Assembly: GCF_013407185.1 (NCBI RefSeq)
Contig: NZ_CP026995.1
Location: 1,571,913-1,635,912 of the forward strand
Source: Nitrosopumilus ureiphilus
GTDB lineage: Archaea; Thermoproteota; Nitrososphaeria; Nitrososphaerales; Nitrosopumilaceae
Length of the DNA stretch: 64,000 bases
Reading direction: 5' to 3'
Shown here: piece after piece, positions 55,735 through 62,791 of the stretch
Layout of the letters: the number at the start of each line of letters is the position of its first letter
Position numbering within the stretch: the first letter of the stretch is position 1
Notes under the pieces: generated by a model
What the model was told of the DNA's origin: nothing
The model's input: only the letters and a program-made list of their open reading frames with translations
Databases searched by the model: none
Position numbers and translations under genes: made by a program

Positions 55735-55895
55735 CTCCATACATCATTGGTTTTTCATTATCATCAAACTCTCGAATTATTCTTGGAAAAAAAGTGGGTT
55801 TTGTGGACTCTTCTCCCACTAGATGACTTTTGTGTAATAGTATGATTGATTTCATAGAGTATCTTTGCGACCAGAATTATTATATAACATGTCAA
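55727..55895 (-). pseudogene. Small membrane protein with a shift at a T7 run
   Basis: From TTG 55895 (the frame is open to 55946) a membrane helix TCYIIILVAKILYEIN is followed by polar sequence that stops at 55764. The neighbouring frame reads FFPRIIREFDDNEKPMMYGDE to TAA 55727-55729. One T less in the T7 run near 55790 joins them. A start at 55895 avoids overlap with the divergent gene at 55921. Confidence 0.45.
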
Positions 55896-55920
55896 TAGTA
55901 TGCATACTGCACATACTATT

Positions 55921-56664
55921 ATGGCTAAAATTGCAAAATTACGCATCCATATTGCCCCTGTAGGCTATGAAGTGGATAGAATAATCCTTCCTGCAAAGCA
56001 AGAAAGAGCAGATAAGGTATGGTTATTGGTCCATGAGAACAAAAGTAATGACAAGGCAGTTCCTTTTATTACAAAAATCATAAAGCAATTAGAAAAGTTA
56101 CAGATTGAAACAGTTCAAGAATCTCATGATAGACAGGACCTCTTTAAGATAATTCGTGCAATAAAAAACATCATAGAGCAAGAAAAGGGAAATGAAATCT
56201 ATGTAAATTTAGCATCTGGTAGTAAGATCCAGGCAATTGGAACAATGATGGCATGTATGATGTTCAATGATGATTCAAACATCCATCCATTTTATGTAGA
56301 GGCACAACACTATCCAGGATTTGATACAAAGCAACCACTATCTACTGGAATAAAAGAGATTGTCGATGTTCCACCATATTCGATAAAGATACCTGATCAA
56401 AAATTAATCTCTGCATTGCAAATCATTTCAGAACATAGCGGTAAATTAACTAAAAAAGAGATGGCAACACTTGCTGAAAATAAAGAAATAATCACAATTA
56501 ACGCAAAAGAGAAAAATCATTCCATGGCAAGATTTGCAAGCCTAGATAAAAATATCATACAGCCATTAGAAGAATGGGGGTTCATTGTAGTAGAAAAAAT
56601 TGGAAGAAATAGATGGATAAAAATTACTGAAGAAGGAAGTAACGCGGCAGAGTTTTTACTTTAG
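55921..56664 (+). CDS. CARF-like domain, winged-helix transcription regulator
   Basis: A 247-aa protein of the HFX_2341/DUF6293 type. Residues 1-160 form a Rossmann-like CARF domain: RIHIAPVGYEVDR, a central DKVWLLVHENK, and the signature YVNLASGSKIQAIGTMMACM (95-113). Residues 165-247 read as a winged helix (KKEMATLAENKEI, EEWGFIVVEKIGRNRWIKIT). ATG 55921 is preferred; ATG 55900 adds seven residues. CARF domains bind cyclic oligonucleotides in CRISPR systems, but no cas gene or array is in the window. Confidence 0.75.
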   Translation: MAKIAKLRIHIAPVGYEVDRIILPAKQERADKVWLLVHENKSNDKAVPFITKIIKQLEKLQIETVQESHDRQDLFKIIRAIKNIIEQEKGNEIYVNLASGSKIQAIGTMMACMMFNDDSNIHPFYVEAQHYPGFDTKQPLSTGIKEIVDVPPYSIKIPDQKLISALQIISEHSGKLTKKEMATLAENKEIITINAKEKNHSMARFASLDKNIIQPLEEWGFIVVEKIGRNRWIKITEEGSNAAEFLL

Positions 56665-57311
56665 TTAACATTTACAATTCCGGTCATCCATGGATGAACC
56701 ATACAGAAATAGTCATATGTTCCTGCTTCATCAAATGTAAATGGAAAAGTTGAACCAGACATGAATAATCCAGAATCAAACATTCCAGATAATCCTGCAT
56801 CAGGAGTTCCACTAGTTACAGTATGTGCTGCAGAATCATCATTGCTCCAAGTAACTGTTTGACCAACAGATACTGAAACTTCATAAGGCAAATAACATTC
56901 CAATGTTTCTTCACATCCTGGAACTGCTGCACCTGCAGGAATTGAAACTATAGCCATAGGCATTTTTTCTGGTTCTGCAATTGGTTCAGGTGTTACCTCA
57001 ACTACAGGTTCTGGTTCTGCAACGGGTTCAGGTGTTGCTTCAACTACGGGTTCAGGTTTAGCAATATTACATTCACCAGAATAATCTAATTTAACATCAG
57101 CAGCTTTTAGCATACATAAATTACCATAAGTTTCTCCATCAATTCCACAAACGGGAGTATAATCTAAAGTACAAGGAGTTGGTTTTTCTTCAACTGAAAC
57201 CATTCTTGGTTGTATTACATCATCAGGATTCATTGCAATAAATCCAATAGAAATTGCAACAAGAACACCAACTATTGCTATAATTCCAACTGAAAAGTTC
57301 ATCTCATCCAC
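56661..57311 (-). CDS. Kazal-cupredoxin membrane-anchored protein
   Basis: A 216-aa exported protein: membrane anchor (7-26), a short Kazal-like domain (47-81, CTLDYTPVCGIDGETYGNLC with four rather than six Cys), a repetitive Pro/Glu/Val linker (84-115) and a plastocyanin-type domain (118-216) with type-1 copper ligands His163, Cys203, His206 and Met209. It probably carries electrons at the cell surface; the Kazal domain could limit proteolysis. Start overlaps the HEAT gene by 8 nt. Confidence 0.88.
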   Translation of the reverse strand: MDEMNFSVGIIAIVGVLVAISIGFIAMNPDDVIQPRMVSVEEKPTPCTLDYTPVCGIDGETYGNLCMLKAADVKLDYSGECNIAKPEPVVEATPEPVAEPEPVVEVTPEPIAEPEKMPMAIVSIPAGAAVPGCEETLECYLPYEVSVSVGQTVTWSNDDSAAHTVTSGTPDAGLSGMFDSGLFMSGSTFPFTFDEAGTYDYFCMVHPWMTGIVNVN

Positions 57312-57792
57312 CCGTTAACTTTGCAAACTTTTCGTTCTTACTTAACTTTTCCATAAACTCAATATTAGATAATGCAACAACTGCAGATTCTACGACTGGT
57401 TTGTCTGGATCGTTTAATGCCTTTTCCAAAGCGTCTTTTGCATCCAGGTTGCCAACAACACCCAATGCGATTGCAGCTTCATGTCTTACAAACATACTTG
57501 GATCATGAAGTGTCGCATCAATTAAGGGCGGAATTGCACTAGAGTAGCTCATCTGACCTAGAGAAAATGCAGCCTCATGTCTTACCAACTCATTGTCATC
57601 ATTTTTTAAAACTTTGGCAATATATGGAATTTTATCTTCTCCACCAAAATCAACCAAAATACAAGTAGCTCTTGTTCTAACTACATAATCAGGATGCTCT
57701 AAAAGAGAGACAAAATAATCAGTGTCTTTCTGCTCATATTTTCCTTCCATTTCAGCAAAAAGTGCTAATCGTTCATCAGTTACTACTTGCAA
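57304..57792 (-). CDS. HEAT-repeat protein
   Basis: A 162-aa helical-repeat protein: four HEAT/PBS-type repeats (PDYVVRTRATCILVDFG, NELVRHEAAFSLGQM, SMFVRHEAAIALGVVG, KPVVESAVVALSNIE). Such repeats hold protein or heme/bilin partners. It is immediately upstream of the cupredoxin gene (8-nt overlap), so a metal-protein assembly role is possible. The 305-bp divergent gap 57793-58097 holds only a frame without start evidence. Confidence 0.85.
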   Translation of the reverse strand: MQVVTDERLALFAEMEGKYEQKDTDYFVSLLEHPDYVVRTRATCILVDFGGEDKIPYIAKVLKNDDNELVRHEAAFSLGQMSYSSAIPPLIDATLHDPSMFVRHEAAIALGVVGNLDAKDALEKALNDPDKPVVESAVVALSNIEFMEKLSKNEKFAKLTGG

Positions 57793-58097
57793 TTTGTTTT
57801 GAAACTTTGTGTGTCCTATATTAGGTTACTTGAAAAAAATCTAGTAATTTTGATTCAACACAAAAGAAGTCGAAGTCCTTTTGTCACGAAGTGTTTTTTT
57901 CTTTTCATCAATATTATCGGAAACTTTCTCACAGATACAATAAATTTCCAAGGAATTTATCGAATTGTTTATTTCAACAATCAAAAATTATGGATTGATC
58001 TTTTGCTAGAATCTAGGAATGATTTAAGACAGAAATTCAGTATAAAGAAGAGGCATTCAGCAGTTAGTATTTAATGGAAAAAATATGAGATTGTATT

Positions 58098-58763
58098 ATG
58101 AGCGCAGTAATAGGGCAAAAAGTGCCAAATTTCAGGGTTTCAGAATGGGTGCAGGGCGCCCCAACAAATTTCGACCAGGAAAAAGACCACATTGTAGTAT
58201 TAGAAGTCTTTCAAGTAAATTGTCCAGGATGTTTTATGCATGCACTCCCAGAGGCAATCAACATTTACAACAAATTCAAGGATGATGGGGTCAGAGTTTT
58301 AGGTCTTGCGACAGCATTTGAAGATTTTGATAAAAATACATTAGAGAATTTGAAGATGCTTGCAGAAACTGGCGAAGTGATTGGAGAAACAAAGAATGCA
58401 CTATCAATGCATGGACAATTAAAAGACGGAAACAAACTAAATTACAAAATTCCATTTCCATTAGGGATGGATAATTTAACCAAGACTTCAGGTGAAATAA
58501 GCCAAGAAAAAATCATGCAGTTCATTTATCCACAAATTCCTGATTTTGATTCACAGCCGGAGGATTACAAAAATCAAATAATTCAAAGAGTCAAAGAGTA
58601 TATGAAGTCAAAGGAATACTCTGCTGAAACATTTGAAAAATTTGCATTACAGGGAACCCCATCAACAATAATAGTGGACAGAAAAGGAATTCTCAGAGAT
58701 GTGTCATTTGGTCAAACTGGGCATATTGAATCAATTATTGAAAAATTACTCGCTGAAGATTAA
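58098..58763 (+). CDS. Redoxin (thioredoxin-fold) protein
   Basis: A 221-aa TlpA/peroxiredoxin-like protein: VPNFRVSEWVQG at the start, active-site CPGCFMHALPEAINIYNKF near residue 40 and the cis-Pro segment GTPSTIIVDRKGILRDV near the C-terminus. Without a membrane segment it is probably cytosolic. A large insert (70-160) follows the CPGC core. Confidence 0.85.
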   Translation: MSAVIGQKVPNFRVSEWVQGAPTNFDQEKDHIVVLEVFQVNCPGCFMHALPEAINIYNKFKDDGVRVLGLATAFEDFDKNTLENLKMLAETGEVIGETKNALSMHGQLKDGNKLNYKIPFPLGMDNLTKTSGEISQEKIMQFIYPQIPDFDSQPEDYKNQIIQRVKEYMKSKEYSAETFEKFALQGTPSTIIVDRKGILRDVSFGQTGHIESIIEKLLAED

Positions 58764-58764
58764 A

Positions 58765-58845
58765 TCAAAGAATCAAAACAAGAGCAATTGATAAAGCAAC
58801 AACTACAACAAATCCTTCAATCAGGGCAATTTTTGGATTATCCAT
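58765..58845 (-). CDS. Candidate single-helix membrane micropeptide, 26 aa
   Basis: ATG 58845 opens 26 codons: MDNPKIALIEG followed by one membrane helix (FVVVVALSIALVLIL). It ends 1 nt after the redoxin gene, convergent, and is 10 nt downstream of the DUF6659 gene on the same strand, so it may be cotranscribed. Confidence 0.45.
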   Translation of the reverse strand: MDNPKIALIEGFVVVVALSIALVLIL

Positions 58846-58855
58846 AGGAGATCAA

Positions 58856-59218
58856 TCAGGTTTGGTTTTGATAATAGAGTTTGATTACTTCGTCAACTAC
58901 AACATTAGTGTCTGAATCTTTTTCAGCACTAACTAAAAGTAAATGCTCATCACCAAGATAAAATGAAAATCGCTTGACTTTATCATATTCACCTAGAGTG
59001 TATTTTGTCATCCCCAACCATTTTGCCATATCCTTACGTGCTTTCCAATCAATAATTGAAAGATTAACTAATTCGTTTTCAGCATGCTGAGAAAGTAAAT
59101 TTTCCACTCCCGGTCTAATTCCACCTGCTACACGAACTGCCCATTCATCATACACTGTGGCAAATCGAATTTTAGGATCTGCATCTAAAATTTCTGAGCA
59201 AAATTTTTCATAATCCAT
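58856..59218 (-). CDS. DUF6659-type thaumarchaeal protein
   Basis: From ATG 59218 (MDYEKFCSEIL; frame open to 59239) a 120-aa protein: DPKIRFATVYDEWAVRVAG, a middle with DWKARKDMAKWLG, then YTLGEYDKVKRFSFYLGDE and a helix at the end. It parallels the protein at 2359-2706, including the DW-RK and EYDxxKR segments. Function is unknown. Confidence 0.7.
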   Translation of the reverse strand: MDYEKFCSEILDADPKIRFATVYDEWAVRVAGGIRPGVENLLSQHAENELVNLSIIDWKARKDMAKWLGMTKYTLGEYDKVKRFSFYLGDEHLLLVSAEKDSDTNVVVDEVIKLYYQNQT

Positions 59219-59298
59219 TGATTGTATGGCACATCTCAAATTATTAGAGTTTTTGTATTAGAATTAGTTTTGCTGAGAAAATAATAAAATCAGATGAA

Positions 59299-59847
59299 TT
59301 ATTTTTTATTCCTTATTTTCACTACAATTAATGCCATAACAACTGCTAAAAATCCAAGCAATGCAAGCCATCCAAAATAATCAGATAACATTTCTCCTTT
59401 TTGTAGAGCAGGTGATTCTATTTGAGGTATTTCTTTGTCTGCTAAACCATCAAGATAACTAGTTCCAAAAATTTCTAATTTATTTTCACCAGAGCCTGTA
59501 AAATTCAATGTAATGAAAGAAATTTTTTCATTAGAATTAATTTTTGGAAAATATTGTTGATCATTTAGATAAAATGTAAAATTTCCACCCAAAAGGGTTT
59601 GGGGGATTAGTATCTCACCCAAATTATGTTCTAACCCACTGTTAATGAATAGAGACAATCTTTTCTCATCCTTGTCAAAATTATAATCATGTATATTGAA
59701 ATTAGATATAGTTTCAATTTCAAAAGCATATCCGCCAGTTTGAACATCTAGTCTATTTACTAATCCTGTTGCATCAGACAGTGACTGTCCATATACAGGA
59801 GAAATTACAAAAAGTAAAATCAGTGAGAGTAAAAATATTATCTTCAA
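59299..59847 (-). CDS. Secreted/membrane-anchored beta-rich protein, 182 aa
   Basis: Signal peptide (1-20, ending VYGQS), a beta-rich extracytoplasmic domain (25-130), and a C-terminal membrane helix (155-175, GWLALLGFLAVVMALIVV) with a basic tail. No family is recognised. Starts 1 nt after rpl15e. Confidence 0.65.
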   Translation of the reverse strand: MKIIFLLSLILLFVISPVYGQSLSDATGLVNRLDVQTGGYAFEIETISNFNIHDYNFDKDEKRLSLFINSGLEHNLGEILIPQTLLGGNFTFYLNDQQYFPKINSNEKISFITLNFTGSGENKLEIFGTSYLDGLADKEIPQIESPALQKGEMLSDYFGWLALLGFLAVVMALIVVKIRNKK

Positions 59848-59848
59848 C

Positions 59849-60313
59849 TTATGCAGTTTGAGGAATTCGTCTGTTTAATTCTTTATCTTGAGCAATTCGT
59901 GGGTGTTGCGGATCGGCTAAAATAACTTCAAACCAATAATGTTTTCCATCTTTGTAGATGAAATAAGATCCTAAAAGCTTCATGTTTGGATATCTTTCAA
60001 GAACTCTTCTGTTTGCGACAGTTTGCATGTTGTCATCTGCTTTGATTCTTGTAACACCGAGATGTTTTGGTCTTCTACCACCAGTAGGTCTTTGTTTTCT
60101 CATACCACCAGTACCAACTCTCATTCTAACAACAATGATTCCTTGTTTTGCTTTGTAGCCTAATCTCCTAGCTCTTTCTAATCGGCTTGGCTTGTCAATT
60201 CTAGTAATAGCGTTTTGCTTACGCCATCCAACTATACGTTCACGTAGTTCAGGGGCATTCTCTTTCCAAAGACTGATCCATATTTTGTCTTGATGACTAG
60301 GCATATCAGGCAT
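59849..60313 (-). CDS. rpl15e: Ribosomal protein L15e
   Basis: A 154-aa archaeal/eukaryotic L15e. Recognisable segments are SLERARRLGYKAKQGIIVVR-like RLERARRLGYKAKQ, RVGTGGMRKQRPTGGRRP, LGVTRIKADDNMQTVANRR and WFEVILADPQHPRIAQD. Very basic, normal length; binds 23S rRNA in the large subunit. Confidence 0.96.
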   Translation of the reverse strand: MPDMPSHQDKIWISLWKENAPELRERIVGWRKQNAITRIDKPSRLERARRLGYKAKQGIIVVRMRVGTGGMRKQRPTGGRRPKHLGVTRIKADDNMQTVANRRVLERYPNMKLLGSYFIYKDGKHYWFEVILADPQHPRIAQDKELNRRIPQTA

Positions 60314-60383
60314 AAAAAAATTCCCTTTAATAACTGTAAATCAGTTGAATTACTCCCTTTAACTACAAGGCGCAACAACCCTC

Positions 60384-60503
60384 ATGGTTACTAATCAGAA
60401 ATTCTTCAAAGCAATTCACCAAGAATCTACAAAGAAGGCTTGCAAATTCACAACAAATAATTCCCAGATTATGTTCATGATTAGTTACGGCATTCATCCT
60501 TAA
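60384..60503 (+). CDS. Candidate small protein, 39 aa
   Basis: ATG 60384 opens 39 codons (MVTNQKFFKAIHQESTKKAC, ending SYGIHP). On the opposite strand a 60-codon frame covers the same stretch (60363-60545). Neither resembles a known family. It lies in the gap between rpl15e and the CBS gene. Confidence 0.3.
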   Translation: MVTNQKFFKAIHQESTKKACKFTTNNSQIMFMISYGIHP

Positions 60504-60617
60504 ACAAAATACTGTTTCTTGAGCAATTTTGGTAATTTCAAACACACTAGAGTTTCCCAGAATCGATCATGGTAATTGAAGAGCATTTATTATTACCAAA
60601 TCAGATTCAGGCAAATA

Positions 60618-61436
60618 GTGTCACAATTAGAAGAATTAATGAATAGTCCGATAACTACAGGTATAGAGTCCACAATAGCTGATATTGCAAAAATAATGCT
60701 TGAAAAAAAAATAAGCAGAGTTTTAGTTACAGAAAATGAAAAAATAACATCAATTGTTACAGAAAAAGATCTAGGATTATTTCTTCTAAAGGACAAATCA
60801 GACAGAACGTTACAACAAATACCATTAAGCGAATTGTCAAAGCCAATCATAACAACTTCTCAATCCACAGAGATCCAAGAGTGTGCAAAAATAATGCTTG
60901 AAAAAAATATCGGTTCACTTGGAATAGTCTCGGATGATAAAGGTATTGTTGGGATTATAACAAAAACAGATCTGGTAAAAGATTTTGCAAAAAACCATCA
61001 GAATAAAAAAATAGTTGGGGAATACATGTCTGCACATTATTTTTGGGTTTATTCTGATGTCAATCTAAGCAAAGTTGTCTCAAAAATGTCAGAGAATAAA
61101 ATATCTCGTGTGATTGTTAGAAATAAGGAGGAGATCCCCATTGGCATTATTACATTTCGAGATTTATTCAATCTTGTAATTTCTATGGGAATTCAAAGGG
61201 ATGTAGCATTTCCAAAAAGTTTTGAATCAGAACAAGGATTGGGTAAAACTCTTCAAGCCCAAGAAGTGATGAAAAATGAGATCATTACTTCTAATTATCA
61301 TGAAGATATGTCAAAAGCATGTCAATTACTTCTTGATAATAAAATCAACGGAGTGGGAGTTTTATCAGATAAAGGGGATTTGGTTGGAATTTTAAGTAAG
61401 ACAGACATAGTCAAAGCAATTGCAACACTAAACTAA
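60618..61436 (+). CDS. CBS-domain protein (four CBS motifs)
   Basis: From GTG 60618 (MSQLEELMNSPITTG; open to TTG 60576) a 272-aa protein of four CBS motifs: TIADIAKIMLEKKISRVLVT, TEIQECAKIMLEKNIGSLGI, NLSKVVSKMSENKISRVIV and DMSKACQLLLDNKINGVGVL. The second linker has YMSAHYFWVYSD. CBS quartets usually sense adenine nucleotides; a target is not obvious. Confidence 0.88.
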   Translation: MSQLEELMNSPITTGIESTIADIAKIMLEKKISRVLVTENEKITSIVTEKDLGLFLLKDKSDRTLQQIPLSELSKPIITTSQSTEIQECAKIMLEKNIGSLGIVSDDKGIVGIITKTDLVKDFAKNHQNKKIVGEYMSAHYFWVYSDVNLSKVVSKMSENKISRVIVRNKEEIPIGIITFRDLFNLVISMGIQRDVAFPKSFESEQGLGKTLQAQEVMKNEIITSNYHEDMSKACQLLLDNKINGVGVLSDKGDLVGILSKTDIVKAIATLN

Positions 61437-61488
61437 ATTTGAACAGTTCTTGAATTTGTACTTACATGACGGATTAAAAGTTTGAAGA

Positions 61489-61980
61489 TTATGTTAATGA
61501 TGCATTTTCGTGTGCTTCAACATTGCCTTGATCTACTTTGATTGCTTGTGGTGGACAAACAGACACGCATGCCATACACCAAATACAATCATGCTCAAGG
61601 ATTGGATCTGCTTTGTCAGTATAGTCTTTGCGTTCATCTTTAACTCTACTTCCTGTCCCTTCAAAAGTTTGATCAATGACATCTTTTGCGGGAATGTCTT
61701 TTTCTGTTCTATACCACTGAAATACTTGAACTGGACATGCTTCAATACAGGCACCATCTGCAACACAAGAGTCCCAGTCAACGGCTACTGCTGTTCCACT
61801 AACCCCTAGAGGAATTTGTTTTTCTCCGTGTGCTTCATATGCTTTAATCACGTTTTCATCTTTAGATGCTTCACCATCTGCTTTTCCAGGACCCCAAATC
61901 CAATGAAAATGCTCCCCATCTGAATGATTAATTTTTCCTATTGGCTTTAGACCTTCAGGGAAATTCTCTGCTATAGGCAC
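61489..61980 (-). CDS. Ferredoxin with N-terminal extension
   Basis: A 163-aa two-cluster ferredoxin: CVADGACIEACPVQVFQW and CIWCMACVSVCPPQAIKV carry the Cys sets for two [4Fe-4S] (or 3Fe/4Fe) clusters. The N-terminal extension with His residues (HSDGEHFHWIWG) is like the zinc-binding tails of archaeal ferredoxins. It is an electron carrier, probably for oxidoreductases. Confidence 0.92.
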   Translation of the reverse strand: MPIAENFPEGLKPIGKINHSDGEHFHWIWGPGKADGEASKDENVIKAYEAHGEKQIPLGVSGTAVAVDWDSCVADGACIEACPVQVFQWYRTEKDIPAKDVIDQTFEGTGSRVKDERKDYTDKADPILEHDCIWCMACVSVCPPQAIKVDQGNVEAHENASLT

Positions 61981-62112
61981 AATGTATGAAATACAGGATT
62001 ATTATTTAAATTAAGTAAAACACACTGACATTCTAATTTTTTTACACTTGGTATTTATGCATATCAAAGTTTGTAAGATCATGTTTTTCAATGATGCAGT
62101 GATATAGTTACT

Positions 62113-62787
62113 ATGGAAGTTCATTCTGCAACAAAAGAAGATCTTTTGAATATTATTGAAAATGACGCTAAGATTAAGATAGATAGTTTTGTCGAAGGGG
62201 CAATAGAATTAGCAGAGGAAGTTCATTCAGGAGTAAAAAGAGAAGATGGAAAATCATCATTTTTAGAAACACATGTTTGGCCTGTAACTATTGATGTGAT
62301 ACAACATTATCAGAAAGTAAACAAATTACTTACAACACTGCAAATTGTTTCAGCTATTTTACATGATGTAATGGAAGACAATGAGAAAATTTTAGATTTG
62401 AACGCTTCTAAAGCATATGGATTTGAGGCATATTTTAGACACAGATTTGGAGAGTATGTTTACAACATAGCCATGACTTTGAAAACAAAGCCATTGGAAA
62501 ATTATTTTGGTACAAATAATGAACAAAGACAAACTGCAAGATTTTTTGAATATTGTACTAATCTAACAAAATCTGCATATGATGTAAAGATAATCAAGCT
62601 TGCTGATAGACTAAACAACATGAAATTTATATCTCAAATTTCAGAACAGGGAAAAATAAAGAGATACCTTAGAGAAGCTGAGGACTTTTACATAGCGTTT
62701 TCAATCTTTCCTCCAACTGTAAGTGAGTTTTACAGTAAAATGAGAGAAGCTTATGACGAGTTAAAACGCATTAAAGTTACAGTCTGA
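62113..62787 (+). CDS. SpoT/MESH1-type HD hydrolase
   Basis: A 224-aa HD-domain protein with the RelA/SpoT hydrolase pattern: a His in LETHVWPVTIDVI, the HD pair in SAILHDVMEDNE, and DVKIIKLADRLNNMKFI. No synthetase or TGS domain is present, so it would only degrade. (p)ppGpp or NADPH hydrolysis is known from relatives; whether this one does either is inference. Confidence 0.85.
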   Translation: MEVHSATKEDLLNIIENDAKIKIDSFVEGAIELAEEVHSGVKREDGKSSFLETHVWPVTIDVIQHYQKVNKLLTTLQIVSAILHDVMEDNEKILDLNASKAYGFEAYFRHRFGEYVYNIAMTLKTKPLENYFGTNNEQRQTARFFEYCTNLTKSAYDVKIIKLADRLNNMKFISQISEQGKIKRYLREAEDFYIAFSIFPPTVSEFYSKMREAYDELKRIKVTV

Positions 62788-62791
62788 GTAG

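Noticed and set aside
57787-58074. A 95-codon frame between the HEAT and redoxin genes
   Set aside because: It lies in the divergent promoter gap, overlaps the HEAT gene start, has no domain and unusual composition. It is more likely chance.
60363-60545. 60-codon minus-strand frame (MFEITKIAQE...)
   Set aside because: Shares its bases with a plausible plus-strand frame and is Cys-rich in an unpatterned way. No support.
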